Of a DNA stretch of 45,192 nucleotides, positions 25,050-33,838 are shown in pieces. Where the stretch lies: contig JAAZBB010000079.1 of the NCBI GenBank assembly GCA_012514035.1, forward strand, positions 1-45,192, read 5' to 3'. The position numbers were made by a program, and so were the translations under genes. The first letter of the stretch is position 1, and every line of letters starts with the position of its first letter. The stretch is from Lentisphaerota bacterium (GTDB taxonomy: Bacteria; Verrucomicrobiota; Kiritimatiellia; CAIQIC01; Lenti-01). The notes under the pieces are model-generated. The model searched no databases, was not told the DNA's origin, and saw nothing but the letters and a program-made list of their open reading frames with translations.

Positions 25050-25508
25050 ATGGCTCCCTCCGCCCTCATCATCGTCCGGCGCGGCGAAGACCCGCGGAAA
25101 TGCACCGTGCGTCTGCTGCGCGGCACCCCGGGCCTGGATTTCCTGCCCTATCCCCTGCGGCGTCGGCCAGACCTTTCCCGCCATCTGTTGCTGGCGCCCG
25201 ATGCCCAGCTTCTCACGATAGCCGACGCCGGCCGGCCGCTCCTGCTGCTGGATGCCAGTTGGCGGCACGCGGCGGCGATGCGCCGCGCCATCGGCCCTGT
25301 CGAAGCCCGTTCCATCCCTCCCGGCTGGCAGACCGCCTATCCCCGCCGATCCAAAACCCATGCCGATCCAGCAACTGGCCTGGCCACCATTGAAGCCCTG
25401 TTTGCCGCCCTCTGCACTTTCGGCCTTCGCGACGACAGCCTTCTGCGCTGCTACCCCTGGCGCCACGCGTTCCTGGCCCTCAACCGGGATCTTTTGCCGC
25501 CGGATTGA
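25050..25508 (+). CDS. Tsr3/DTW-like aminocarboxypropyltransferase-type protein
   Basis: The 152-residue protein has the layout of SPOUT-like aminocarboxypropyltransferases (Tsr3, TapT/DTW). A strand and substrate loop read PLLLLDASWRHAAAMRRAI, followed by a basic patch TAYPRRSKTHADPATGLATIEAL and the helix ALFAALCTFGLRDDSLLRCY, ending in WRHAFLALNRDLL as in Tsr3. These enzymes transfer the 3-amino-3-carboxypropyl group of S-adenosylmethionine to rRNA or tRNA. Bacterial members of this shape are usually unassigned, so the RNA target is unknown. ATG 25050 is used; the upstream TTG at 25032 lies in the dispersed repeat. Confidence 0.6.
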   Translation: MAPSALIIVRRGEDPRKCTVRLLRGTPGLDFLPYPLRRRPDLSRHLLLAPDAQLLTIADAGRPLLLLDASWRHAAAMRRAIGPVEARSIPPGWQTAYPRRSKTHADPATGLATIEALFAALCTFGLRDDSLLRCYPWRHAFLALNRDLLPPD

Positions 25509-25615
25509 AAGGGCCAGCTCGTTTTCGTTTTCTTGCAGCCGAACCCGCCGGGACCAGTCATTCAACCCATGGTAGCGCGTTGAGCGGGCGCGGCGACAAC
25601 AAAACCCGAAGTGCT

Positions 25616-27226
25616 CTACTTCCCCGCCTGGCCGACGGCGAGGACATCGACGACCAACACATTTTCCATGGCTGTGGAACGAGGCTTGGAGGGAAGGTAG
25701 CGATCATGCCAATGCAGTTGATCTCCTTCGATTCTGGCCCCGCACTCCACATCATGAACCGTGACAAAGCCTGGATCCACCTGCCCCGTAAGCAAACGCG
25801 CCATTCCCAATGGCACATATCCGCGCATCAACAAGGCGTTCCCGTAATATGTCCAAGTGGCCGGGTCCGCGCCGATGCCCCGAAGCAATCCTGGAGTCAA
25901 ACGCTGACGCAAGGAACGCGTGTCAATCAACATGATCGGCTTGCCTTCCCATTGATCCCGGGTCGATTTGATGTGGGCAAGCAGCCGCCGCTGGAATTCG
26001 CCCGATTGCCGCCAACTCTCGGCGGTGCCCTGATTGGCCACGATGGCCAGGAAGGCAAGAACAACAAGGGTGGGGCCCCATTTGCGAAACGGCCATCGAT
26101 CCAGTGCCACGGCCGTGAGCAGGCTGACGCCCATGGCCGGAATGACGTTCAGCCGTCCGGCCGTATAGGACACCAGGCTCAAGGCCATGGCTGCGGCCGT
26201 CCATGCCAGCCCAAAGCCTGCAATCTGCAGCAAGCGGAAGGGATTGGAGTCACTGCCGCAACTCGGGGCGCCAGCCAGCTTGTGCAATCCCCTTCCAACC
26301 AGCAAAACGACGCCGGCATTGGCAACGAACAGAAATCGTCGGGTCCACAGGGGAAGCGTGGCAAAGGAATCGAACCCGTTCCGCATGGCGCCAAACATGT
26401 AATCCCCAAGCCACCAGTGCATCAGGTGCCAGGCGTTCATGACAATTCCCATCAGTGAAACACCCGCCTGCATATGCGGGGGATAATAGCTCCCTTCAAT
26501 CAGTCCGAACGCATTCGTGCCGCGCCATGCCAGATATAGCACGCAGGCCGCACCAACCGGCATGATCTGAAAGATGCTGGTGAACGGCCGCCTGCGCCAC
26601 GGCAGCAGGACCACATACGCCGCGGGCAGAAAAATGCCGGCTTCGTAGGAAAACAGCCCCACGCCAAAGGCCAAGGCGGAAAGCGCCAATCGCCAACCGC
26701 CCCCCCGGCGCACATAGGCCACCCAGAGCCAGCCGCTCAAGGCGTATGGAACTAAACCGCAAGAAACCTCGTTCAAGACTTGCGTGGACCAATGGTAGGT
26801 CTCCGTCAGGTTCGGCAGGATGGTAAAAACCACACCGGTCAGGATCGCGACAATCCTCCGGCCTGTCAATTCCAGCGCCATCTTCATGGTGAACAACAGC
26901 AGCAGCGAATTGCCAATCAGCGAAACCAGCGTCCAATACAGCGCACGGTCGCCGAACAGTCGCCATCCCACATTGACAGCAATCATGCTCAGCGGACGGT
27001 TGGGATCGAGCAGCCCTTGCCAAGCCGCTTCGGCATAGGATGCGTATGTCTTGCTGCGGGAGAGATTGATCCAATCGTCAACCGCCAACTCCGCTCGTGG
27101 CGCAGGCAAATATCTGGACCAAAACTGTAAAACCAAAACCCCCAAAATCACCCACCACCCCAGACGACATCTCGCGAACGCATTCCGAGCCGGAGCCGAT
27201 GTGAATTCTCCTGATGATGTTTTCAT
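25616..27226 (-). CDS. Polytopic membrane protein, GT-C glycosyltransferase-like
   Basis: This 536-residue protein has about ten hydrophobic segments and a soluble C-terminal tail from about residue 425. After the first helix (WWVILGVLVLQFW) comes a periplasmic loop with AELAVDDWINLSRSKTY; an acidic pair in this first loop is typical of GT-C enzymes that use lipid-linked sugars. Other recognisable segments are FTILPNLTETYHWSTQVL and SYEAGIFLPAAYVVLLPW. No close family can be named. It is less GC-rich than the housekeeping genes. Position beside a GT2 and nucleotide-sugar genes supports a role in glycan assembly or protein glycosylation. Confidence 0.6.
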   Translation of the reverse strand: MKTSSGEFTSAPARNAFARCRLGWWVILGVLVLQFWSRYLPAPRAELAVDDWINLSRSKTYASYAEAAWQGLLDPNRPLSMIAVNVGWRLFGDRALYWTLVSLIGNSLLLLFTMKMALELTGRRIVAILTGVVFTILPNLTETYHWSTQVLNEVSCGLVPYALSGWLWVAYVRRGGGWRLALSALAFGVGLFSYEAGIFLPAAYVVLLPWRRRPFTSIFQIMPVGAACVLYLAWRGTNAFGLIEGSYYPPHMQAGVSLMGIVMNAWHLMHWWLGDYMFGAMRNGFDSFATLPLWTRRFLFVANAGVVLLVGRGLHKLAGAPSCGSDSNPFRLLQIAGFGLAWTAAAMALSLVSYTAGRLNVIPAMGVSLLTAVALDRWPFRKWGPTLVVLAFLAIVANQGTAESWRQSGEFQRRLLAHIKSTRDQWEGKPIMLIDTRSLRQRLTPGLLRGIGADPATWTYYGNALLMRGYVPLGMARLLTGQVDPGFVTVHDVECGARIEGDQLHWHDRYLPSKPRSTAMENVLVVDVLAVGQAGK

Positions 27227-27898
27227 GCCGAAATTGATCCATCTGAGACCAGACTACAGGATCGTGGCTGCAACGCAAACAGGATATCAAATGCAGGATA
27301 TCAAATGCCTTGCTGGCTTGCGGGTATCAGCATGCTTCCGGCTTCGAGTGCCTAGCGTAATGCATACGCCCATCTGGCCCCGATAGCTGCTCATGGCTTA
27401 CTGTCGTCCGGCATTCGTCCAACACGTTGACCGGATGCCGCCGCTCGCATCTCCGGGTGGCGTATCGGCACCCGATCTCCGCACGGCAGGCAAAGCGACC
27501 GTCAAATGATGATGCCCATCCATACTCAAAGTCAATCGTCCCATGTAAGGCACGTTTTTCCCAGCCGACGCGATATGATGTTGGCTGACCGAATGAGCAG
27601 TCGAGAAAGATGTCCGCGGCTTCCCGAAAAGATGATTGGCCGGTCAGGCTGACACACCCGTCGCCACCCAGTTCGGCAAACAGACTTGGACCAACGTTGG
27701 TGTGCCCAGTTAAGTGCTCATGGCAACGGCCAGAGCCAACCGCATCAGATCACCCGTCAAGCTGGTTGTCCCTGACACTCATTGTGCGGCCAATCAAAAG
27801 GCCACTTTCGTCAGGTTGCCCGCCTTCGGCCGGACCCGCAACCCCTCCACGTCCCTGATCGTCAAACAACAACCTGCAACGGAACGCCGGCCGGATCC
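27227..27898. other. Gap with possible decayed coding sequence on the minus strand
   Basis: No intact gene is visible in these 672 bases. On the minus strand a single frame is free of stops from about 27749 to 27331 (about 140 codons, for example GPSLFAELGGDGCVSLTGQ, RVGWEKRALHGTIDFEYGW). It lacks a start codon and is separated by one stop at 27750-27752 from a further open stretch to 27965 that overlaps the GT2 gene. No family is recognised. This may be the remains of a glycan-locus gene or chance openness. The duplicated word CAGGATATCAAATGC occurs at about 27280 and 27295. Confidence 0.4.
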
Positions 27899-28687
27899 TT
27901 AATTGTGGAATTGCCCCGACTCTGGCGACCGGGAATCCGCGGAAGCTGGCGCGGCAAAAGCCCATAGATGCCAGCGCAACACAAACACCTGACGCAGATT
28001 GGACAAAATGGAGCGGAGATTCATGACCTTGGATGTTCCACTCATGCGAGCGCGTATTCCCGTTGGTTCGCTGGCAATGCGATATCCCTTCTTCATGAAA
28101 CGCAAGATCAGTTCCATCTGGATCATCCAGCCCCGGCCTGTTGACGTCAGCGGAACCGTATCCACCAGGGCGCGCCGAAACATCATGATACCTTGAAAAT
28201 CGGGAAAGGCACCAAACAGTATCTTGTAGAGCATACGCTCAGCCCAAGAGAACAATCGTGCCGGCCAGGTACGGTTTTTTTGGTATTCGGGAATATATCC
28301 CAGCACCATGTCGGCATCATCAAATCGACGGATGAATTGGGTAATTATGGACGGGTCAAATTGTCCATCGGCCGGAAAAACCGTGGTGAGCTCTTTCGTT
28401 CCACACAAATACGCCCGATGGTAGACTGCCCCCAAACCCAAATTCGTCGGATGGTGCACCACCCGTATTCCCGTATGGCCTTGCGCCAGCCGGTCCGCAA
28501 TTTCCCGACTGCCGTCTGTGCTGCCATCATCGATGATTACGATCTCCCAGTCGGCACCCAATCGCATCAGTTCATCATAGATTTCGCCGACGACACGTTC
28601 GAGGCTTGGCGCTTCATTATAAGCCATAATGGCCACGCATACGCTGCGGGACCCATGTTGGGGAGCGAACGGCATCCGCACCTTCAT
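27899..28687 (-). CDS. Family 2 glycosyltransferase (dolichyl-phosphate-mannose-synthase-like)
   Basis: The 262-residue protein is a GT-A fold inverting glycosyltransferase. It shows [18 protein letters not shown] at the nucleotide-binding start, [16 protein letters not shown], the metal-binding region [12 protein letters not shown] (variant of DxD), and [21 protein letters not shown] near the acceptor site. It lacks the C-terminal membrane helices of some DPM1/ArnC relatives and so is probably peripheral. It likely moves a sugar from a nucleotide donor to a polyprenyl phosphate, which the neighbouring GT-C-like protein could then use. ATG 28687 overlaps the epimerase stop by four bases. Confidence 0.88.
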   Translation of the reverse strand: MKVRMPFAPQHGSRSVCVAIMAYNEAPSLERVVGEIYDELMRLGADWEIVIIDDGSTDGSREIADRLAQGHTGIRVVHHPTNLGLGAVYHRAYLCGTKELTTVFPADGQFDPSIITQFIRRFDDADMVLGYIPEYQKNRTWPARLFSWAERMLYKILFGAFPDFQGIMMFRRALVDTVPLTSTGRGWMIQMELILRFMKKGYRIASEPTGIRARMSGTSKVMNLRSILSNLRQVFVLRWHLWAFAAPASADSRSPESGQFHN

Positions 28688-29637
28688 TTTTGAGAACGAG
28701 AGGCTTCGGCGGTCCTCGCAATTCCTTCTTCCAGGTCGACCTTGGCTTCGAAGCCGATCAGGTCCCGGGCTTTCTTGACGTCCGGGATGCGCAGCTCAAC
28801 GTCGGCGTAGTCCTTGTAGACGAACTCGATCTTGGACTTTGAGTTCAGCACCCGAATCACCGTGTTGGCCAGGCCGTAGATCGTCGTCACCGCGCGCTGG
28901 TTGCCGATATTGAACGACTCGCCCACCGCCTTGGGATGCTCCATGCACAGCATCGTGCCGCGCACCATGTCGTCAACGTAGCACCAGGCCCGGATCTGCG
29001 TGCCGTCGCCGTTGATCCGGATTGTCTCGTTTTTAAGCGCGCGCTGGATGAAGGTGCGCAAGGCGCCTTCCCCCACCTGCCCCGGGCCGTAGACGTTGAA
29101 GGGACGGACGACGGACACCCGCAGCCACTGGTGCTGGAAATACGCGATGGCCAGATGTTCTTCGGCCAGCTTACTGACGGCGTAAGTCCAGCGCGCCTCG
29201 CCAATCGTTCCGATCGAGGTCTTATCCAGTTCCGACGATCGGAACGCATTGGTGCCGAACACCTCGCTGGTGGAGAAGCAGACCACCCGGTCGCAATGCT
29301 CCAGCTTGGAGGCAGCCTCCAGCACGTTAGCCGAACCCACCATGTTCACGCGCATCGTCGCGACCGGATTCTTGACCACCGTGTCGATGCCGGCAATCGC
29401 GGCGCAATGCACCACGATGTCGGCTCCCTCCATGGATTTGGCCACGTGGTCGTAGTCCAGCACATCGCCCACGACCAGGGTCAAGTTCTGGTGGTCCTTC
29501 CACGGCTTAGCCTGCAACGCATTGCGCGCCAGGTTGTCATAGGCCACGATCTGGTTGTTCTCGACCAGTTGCCCAATCAGCGTCGACCCGATGAAACCGG
29601 CCCCGCCCGTTATGAAGATCTTTTTGTGTTGTATCAT
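28684..29637 (-). CDS. NAD-dependent nucleotide-sugar epimerase/dehydratase
   Basis: This extended short-chain dehydrogenase (317 residues) has the Rossmann motif [22 protein letters not shown], the catalytic FSTSEVFG serine/threonine region and Tyr-x3-Lys in [14 protein letters not shown], followed by [10 protein letters not shown]. It acts on a nucleotide sugar, probably as a 4-epimerase or dehydratase; the product cannot be fixed from sequence. The gene is the first of a minus-strand pair overlapping the GT2 by ATGA. It is divergent from the WbpE/WbpB/WbpD-like operon, pointing to one shared glycan pathway. Confidence 0.9.
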   Translation of the reverse strand: MIQHKKIFITGGAGFIGSTLIGQLVENNQIVAYDNLARNALQAKPWKDHQNLTLVVGDVLDYDHVAKSMEGADIVVHCAAIAGIDTVVKNPVATMRVNMVGSANVLEAASKLEHCDRVVCFSTSEVFGTNAFRSSELDKTSIGTIGEARWTYAVSKLAEEHLAIAYFQHQWLRVSVVRPFNVYGPGQVGEGALRTFIQRALKNETIRINGDGTQIRAWCYVDDMVRGTMLCMEHPKAVGESFNIGNQRAVTTIYGLANTVIRVLNSKSKIEFVYKDYADVELRIPDVKKARDLIGFEAKVDLEEGIARTAEASRSQK

Positions 29638-30016
29638 GTGTCACCCTGCTTGCCGCCGGACCACGAACCGCCCGGCTGGTGTCATTTCCATCTGCATTTA
29701 TCAAATCAGTATGCGCCCATTTCCCATGTCTCTTCAATCCTTTTGTGGAATGTCTGTGCTGGTACCGGGCCATCTGCGATTGACGGCAAACACCACGGCG
29801 GGCTCGGCGAGCCCGCCCTGCCCGCGAAGGGGAAAGGCAGGGCGCGTTGACCCAACTCGCTGCTTTAATCTCGATCCGGGGAAAGCAGGGTCGCGCCGAG
29901 CCTTGCTCCGCACTCCAAAATGGGTTCCTGGTCAATGAAACACAGTTGAGCCGGACTCCGCCCCGGAGCGCATATCCCTATTGCCTTACCATGGCAGGCG
30001 GGACTATCCTGCCGCC
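29638..30016. other. Divergent intergenic region of the glycan locus
   Basis: No gene is found. It must hold the promoters of the epimerase (minus) and the aminotransferase operon (plus). Two GC hairpins lie back to back: GGCGGGCT-CGGCG-AGCCCGCC at 29797-29817, and CCCTGCC at 29816-29822 with GGCAGGG at 29836-29842. Another small stem, GGCAGG (29993-29998) with CCTGCC (30008-30013), ends 3 bases before the aminotransferase ATG where a ribosome-binding site would be expected. Confidence 0.6.
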
Positions 30017-31105
30017 ATGGAATTCATTGATCTAAAACGGCAATACCGCGAATACCAGGCGGAGATCGACGCGCGGATGCGCCAGATGGTCGAAAGCGCC
30101 CGGTTCATCATGGGCCCCGAAATAACCGAACTCGAGGGGCTTCTGGCAGGCTATGTCGGCGTGAAGCATTGCCTGACGGTGGCCAGCGGAACTGACAGCC
30201 TGGAAATCATCCTGCGGGCGCTGGGAATCGGCCCCGGCGACGAGGTGATCACCGTGCCCTTCACCTGGATCAGCACCGCGGAAGTGATCCTGCTGGTGGG
30301 GGCCAGGCCGGTTTTCGTGGATATCCGTGCCGCCGATTTCAACATTGACGCGGACCGGATCGAAGCGGCCATCACCCCACGCACCAAGGCCATTATGCCC
30401 GTGAGCCTCTTCGGCCAGATGCCGGACTACAAGCGGATCAACGCCATCGCCGAGCGGCACGGCATCCCGGTGATCGAGGACGGCGCGCAAAGCTTCGGCG
30501 CCACCCGCAACGGACGACGCAGTTGCGGCCTCACGACCGTCGCCAGCACCAGTTTCTTCCCGGCCAAGCCGCTAGGCTGCTATGGCGATGGCGGGGCGAT
30601 CTTCACCTCCGATGATGCCTTGGCGGAAAAAATGCGTGCCATCCGCACCCACGGGGGGCACCGCCACCACCACCCCATACTGGGCATGAACGGGCGATTC
30701 GACACGCTGCAGGCCGCCGTGCTGCTGGCCAAATGGCCTCATTTTGCATGGGAAGTCGAACAGCGCGGGGCGATCGGCGCGCGCTACACGGAGCTTCTGC
30801 GCGGCACCGTGGGCGTGCCGGAAGTCATGCCGGGCAATACCCATGTTTATGCTCAGTACACCATCCGCGTCCCGGACCGCGACCGGCTGGGTACAACCCT
30901 CAAGGCGGCGGGAATCCCCACCGCTGTGTACTATCCCAAGTGCCTGCACGAACAGCCGGTGTTCGCCCCGCTGGGCCATCGCCCGGGAGATTTCCCCGAG
31001 GCCGAACAGGCCTCCCGCGAAGTCATCAGCCTGCCCATGCATCCTTTTCTGGCTGAAGACGAACAGGATTTCATCATCCAGGCCCTGAAAACCGCTTTGG
31101 AGTGA
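30017..31105 (+). CDS. DegT/DnrJ/EryC1 sugar aminotransferase (WbpE-like)
   Basis: A PLP-dependent sugar aminotransferase of 362 residues. It opens MEFIDLKRQYREYQAEIDA and has VASGTDSLEIILRALGIGPGDEVI, VPFTWISTAEVI, the Asp-Gly-Ala-Gln of VIEDGAQSFGA that contacts PLP, and the Schiff-base lysine in STSFFPAKPLGCYGDGGAI. It matches WbpE/WlbC, which aminates UDP-3-keto-GlcNAcA at C3. The following oxidoreductase and acetyltransferase are the exact pathway neighbours, which supports this specificity. ATG 30017 fits the family start; no Shine-Dalgarno is visible and a small hairpin ends just before it. Confidence 0.9.
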   Translation: MEFIDLKRQYREYQAEIDARMRQMVESARFIMGPEITELEGLLAGYVGVKHCLTVASGTDSLEIILRALGIGPGDEVITVPFTWISTAEVILLVGARPVFVDIRAADFNIDADRIEAAITPRTKAIMPVSLFGQMPDYKRINAIAERHGIPVIEDGAQSFGATRNGRRSCGLTTVASTSFFPAKPLGCYGDGGAIFTSDDALAEKMRAIRTHGGHRHHHPILGMNGRFDTLQAAVLLAKWPHFAWEVEQRGAIGARYTELLRGTVGVPEVMPGNTHVYAQYTIRVPDRDRLGTTLKAAGIPTAVYYPKCLHEQPVFAPLGHRPGDFPEAEQASREVISLPMHPFLAEDEQDFIIQALKTALE

Positions 31106-31154
31106 ACCCTACCGGACGCTTGTCTGCCACATCCGTGGACAGGAGAGGAATAAG

Positions 31155-32105
31155 ATGAAGAAAATCGCATTGGTTGGCTGTGGCCGCATCCTGGACCGCC
31201 ACATTGAAGCCATCGGCACTGCCCGGGACCTGGAAATCGCGCTGGTCTGCGACACGGACGAGGCCAAGGCGCGCCAGACATCTGAGCGCCTCGGGGTGCC
31301 ATATGTCACCGACTACCATCGGATCCGGGGTGTTGACGTGGCCGCCGTCCTGACGCCGTCCGGGAACCACCCGCAGCATGCCGCCGAAATCGCCGAATGC
31401 ACGGATACCCCTTACGTCCTTTGCGAGAAACCGATTTCCCTGACGCTGCGGGAGGCCTATCAACTGTTTGCCCGCATCGATCAGGCCGGCAAGGTCCTGC
31501 TGCCGGTCTACCAGAACCGCTACAATCCGCTGGTGACCTTTACGAAGGAACTGATCGACAGCGGCCGCCTGGGCAAAATCCACCAGTTCATTTGCAACGT
31601 GCTGTGGAATCGCAACAACGACTATTTCAAGATTGATTGGCACGGCACGCGGGAACTGGACGGGGGCGTGCTCTACACCCAGGCCAGCCATTACGTGGAT
31701 ATGGTCCACTACTTTTTCGGAGATGTCGTGGAGCACAAGGGCATCGGCGGCAGTCTGCGTGGACTGGAAGTCTTTGACTCCGTCGCGGCCGCCATGAGTT
31801 TCAAGAGCGGGACCGTGGGCACCATCAACGCCACCGTCAGCACCTACCGCGCCAATTACCGCACCGAATTCACCCTGATTGCCGAAAAGGGTACCCTGCG
31901 CCTGGCCGGGACCAATCTCAACACCATCGAATTCTGGGATGTCCAAGGCCTGGAAAAGCCCAACATTGATTTCACTCTCGACCATGTCTATGGCAAGGGC
32001 CACGACACCCTGTACCAATACATCGCCGCGGCGCGCTGGGACATGTTTCCCTCCCGCAAGGACGTGCTGTCGGGGATTCGGTTGATGGAAATGCTTTCCT
32101 ATTAG
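31155..32105 (+). CDS. Gfo/Idh/MocA oxidoreductase (WbpB-like)
   Basis: This 316-residue NAD-dependent dehydrogenase has the Rossmann start KKIALVGCGRILDRHIEAI, the EKP motif in VLCEKPISLTLREAY and the substrate-binding YYF-region TQASHYVDMVHYFFGD. The sequence resembles WbpB/WlbA, which oxidises the C3 of UDP-GlcNAcA in the same step series served by the WbpE-like gene just upstream. GAGAGGAATAAG precedes the ATG. The C-terminus ends cleanly at 32105, only a few bases before the inverted-repeat-bounded four-helix gene. Confidence 0.9.
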   Translation: MKKIALVGCGRILDRHIEAIGTARDLEIALVCDTDEAKARQTSERLGVPYVTDYHRIRGVDVAAVLTPSGNHPQHAAEIAECTDTPYVLCEKPISLTLREAYQLFARIDQAGKVLLPVYQNRYNPLVTFTKELIDSGRLGKIHQFICNVLWNRNNDYFKIDWHGTRELDGGVLYTQASHYVDMVHYFFGDVVEHKGIGGSLRGLEVFDSVAAAMSFKSGTVGTINATVSTYRANYRTEFTLIAEKGTLRLAGTNLNTIEFWDVQGLEKPNIDFTLDHVYGKGHDTLYQYIAAARWDMFPSRKDVLSGIRLMEMLSY

Positions 32106-32110
32106 CAGGG

Positions 32111-32573
32111 GGGTTCATGGTTGATGGTTTGTGGTTGATGGGAAAACCTTGGAAACCAAAGGCTGGCAATTGAGCGATTACAAGGAACTGGAAGCCTGGC
32201 AGATTGCCATGGATCTCGCCCAAGAAGTCTATCGCCTTACGCGGGATTTTCCCAAGGAGGAGATCTACGGATTGACCAATCAGATCCGCCGGGCAGCTGT
32301 TTCGATCCCGTCTAATTTAGCCGAGGGAGCCGCGCGGGCGGGAAATAAAGAATTCCTGCATTTTCTCCATGTTGCCCGTGGATCTGCTTCGGAATTGGAA
32401 ACCCAGTTGTTTCTAGCAATCAAACTTGGCTATCTTCGAGATTCAGTCGATTTGTTGGCACTGCTCTCCAGCACAAGGCGACTCATCAACGGGCTGATCC
32501 GTTCATTGAAGGAGAAACCATGACAGCACCATCTTCCTCCAACCAACAGCCATCAACCATCAACCATCAACCC
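32111..32573. mobile_element. Candidate small element: inverted repeats around a four-helix-bundle gene
   Basis: GGGTTCATGGTTGATGGTT at 32111-32129 and its reverse complement at 32555-32573 match at 18 of 19 positions; further TTGATGG words extend both arms. The enclosed 463 bases hold one gene, the S23/Avd-like four-helix protein. The unit sits between two genes of one sugar pathway, and its right arm now forms codons 12-18 of the acetyltransferase. No transposase is encoded, so movement would depend on a factor acting in trans. Target-site duplication was not recognised. Confidence 0.6.
32131..32523 (+). CDS. Four-helix-bundle protein (23S rRNA intervening-sequence / Avd-like family)
   Basis: This 130-residue protein matches the S23 four-helix bundle family: YKELEAWQIAMDLAQEVYRL, then FPKEEIYGLTNQIRRAAVSI, PSNLAEGAARAGNKEFLHFL and a last helix ending INGLIRSLKEKP. 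Family members include proteins encoded in 23S rRNA intervening sequences and the Avd accessory proteins of DGRs; most are of unknown function and probably bind nucleic acid. The start may be GTG 32131 (inside the repeat) or TTG 32170, the first position matching the family; neither has a clear ribosome-binding site. It overlaps the acetyltransferase start by ATGA. Confidence 0.85.
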   Translation: MVDGKTLETKGWQLSDYKELEAWQIAMDLAQEVYRLTRDFPKEEIYGLTNQIRRAAVSIPSNLAEGAARAGNKEFLHFLHVARGSASELETQLFLAIKLGYLRDSVDLLALLSSTRRLINGLIRSLKEKP

Positions 32574-33212
32574 TTCTTCGTCCATCCTTCTTCCTATGTG
32601 GACTCCGGTGCCATCGTCGGCGCGGACACCAGGATCTGGCATTTCTGCCATGTGATGAAGGGCGCGCGGATCGGCCGGAAATGCGTGCTGGGGCAAAACG
32701 TGAATGTGGACGCCGGCGTGAGCGTTGGCGACAATGTCAAGATCCAGAACAACGTCTCGCTGTATACGGGAGTCATGGTTGAAGACGACGCCTTCCTGGG
32801 CCCGTCCTGCGTCTTTACCAACGTCACCAATCCCCGCAGCCAGGTCAACCGCCACGCGCTGTACGAAAAAACCTTGGTCCGCCGCGGTGCCACAATCGGC
32901 GCCAATGCCACGATCGTTTGCGGGATTACGTTGGGCCGCTACTGCTTCGTAGGCGCTGGGACCGTGGTGACCAAGGACGTACCCGATTACGCCCTGGTCG
33001 TCGGCAACCCCGCCCGGCAAAAAGGCTGGATGAGTCGCCATGGGCATATCCTGAAAAACCCGGATGCCCACGGCATCATGATTTGCCCTGAATCCGGCTT
33101 CCGCTACCAGGAAACCGAGCTGGGCCTTCTGCGCTGCCTGGATTGCGACGAACAGGCCGCCCTGCCGGCCGGACTGACCCACGGCACCAAACCCTACGAC
33201 GATTTCAAGTAA
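32520..33212 (+). CDS. Left-handed-beta-helix N-acetyltransferase (WbpD-like)
   Basis: The 230-residue protein is a hexapeptide-repeat acyltransferase: FVHPSSYVDSGAIVGADTRI, HVMKGARIGRKCVLGQNVNV, NVKIQNNVSLYTGV, and ATIGANATIVCGITLG ending VVTKDVPDYALVVGNPAR. This is the WbpD/WlbB pattern, acetylating the 3-amino group of UDP-GlcNAc(3NH2)A to give UDP-GlcNAc3NAcA. An unusual C-terminal extension of about 45 residues has a CPESGFRY...LLRCLDCD cysteine set. The first 18 or so residues (MTAPSSSNQQPSTINHQ) come from the inverted repeat and are not family-like, so the start was remodelled by the element. Confidence 0.9.
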   Translation: MTAPSSSNQQPSTINHQPFFVHPSSYVDSGAIVGADTRIWHFCHVMKGARIGRKCVLGQNVNVDAGVSVGDNVKIQNNVSLYTGVMVEDDAFLGPSCVFTNVTNPRSQVNRHALYEKTLVRRGATIGANATIVCGITLGRYCFVGAGTVVTKDVPDYALVVGNPARQKGWMSRHGHILKNPDAHGIMICPESGFRYQETELGLLRCLDCDEQAALPAGLTHGTKPYDDFK

Positions 33213-33838
33213 GTCGAGGGGCGAAGGGGGCAGGGGCCGGGTTCAACGGTAAGTAAAATCTGTTTCATTCTTTATAAACAGTGGAACCGTTTCATTGTTT
33301 ATAAATATTGAAACAATAAGGGATGGGCGTTGCGGTCGAACCATCGCGATGGCCGGATTCGCACACCCCAATGCAGATGCGCCCAGTTAATCCTGTTGTG
33401 GAAAAACGGCGGTTCAAGCCCACCGCGGGCTTGTCTCACGGGTGAATCTCTGGTCAGGTAAACTGAGGATATGCGATTCCCTGTTAGGATCGGGGGGGGG
33501 CAATTCCCGGCAGGTTCGCGCTTTCAGCGTGACTAGCCGGCAGTGTACCCGGTGGGCCCTCCCAGCCTCTGGAGCGTCGGGACGTCCACCTTTCTAGTTC
33601 CGGTATTTCGGCTGAAATCCGACTTTTTTATTGTGGTTATGCCATGTTTTCTGAAGAACTGAGGCGGCGTTGTGATTGTTTTCTTCCAATCACTGTTTGC
33701 ATACCATCGTTGATGCTCTGAGCGTTCGAATTTACCTCAAAGCCTCTTGCTAGGCCTCCGCAGACGACACAGAGGCCGTCCTTCACAATACAGTTTCATC
33801 TCGCGCGCCTCGCATCCGGACCAAACTTGGCGCGTGAA
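33213..33838. other. 626-base gap with short repeats and palindromes, no gene
   Basis: No gene is supported. Visible structures are: a 17-base direct repeat GTTTCATTSTTTATAAA at 33262-33278 and 33289-33305 (one mismatch, 27 bases apart) in an AT-rich patch; ATTGTTT with AAACAAT around 33295-33316, which could form a hairpin; a perfect 12-bp palindrome CCATCGCGATGG at 33341-33352; and the third copy of the CGCGGG-TTGTC-GGGTGAATC repeat at 33424-33448. The region after 33500 has no recognised feature. Confidence 0.6.
33424..33448 (+). repeat. Dispersed repeat, CGCGGGC-TTGTC-GGGTGAATC type (copy 3)
   Basis: CGCGGGCTTGTCTCACGGG followed by TGAATC; related copies at 10981-11008 (minus) and 11854-11877 (plus). 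The wide spacing shows that this family is dispersed, not local. Confidence 0.7.

Noticed and set aside
22905..25565. 886-codon frame suggesting a long fusion upstream of nadE
   Set aside because: Only the part from 24539 matches NAD synthetase; the rest overlaps the thioesterase and a dispersed repeat in another frame.
32111..32573. CRISPR-like array from the TTGATGG repeats
   Set aside because: Repeats are only 7-bp words in two opposed clusters, with a gene between them and no spacers of regular length.
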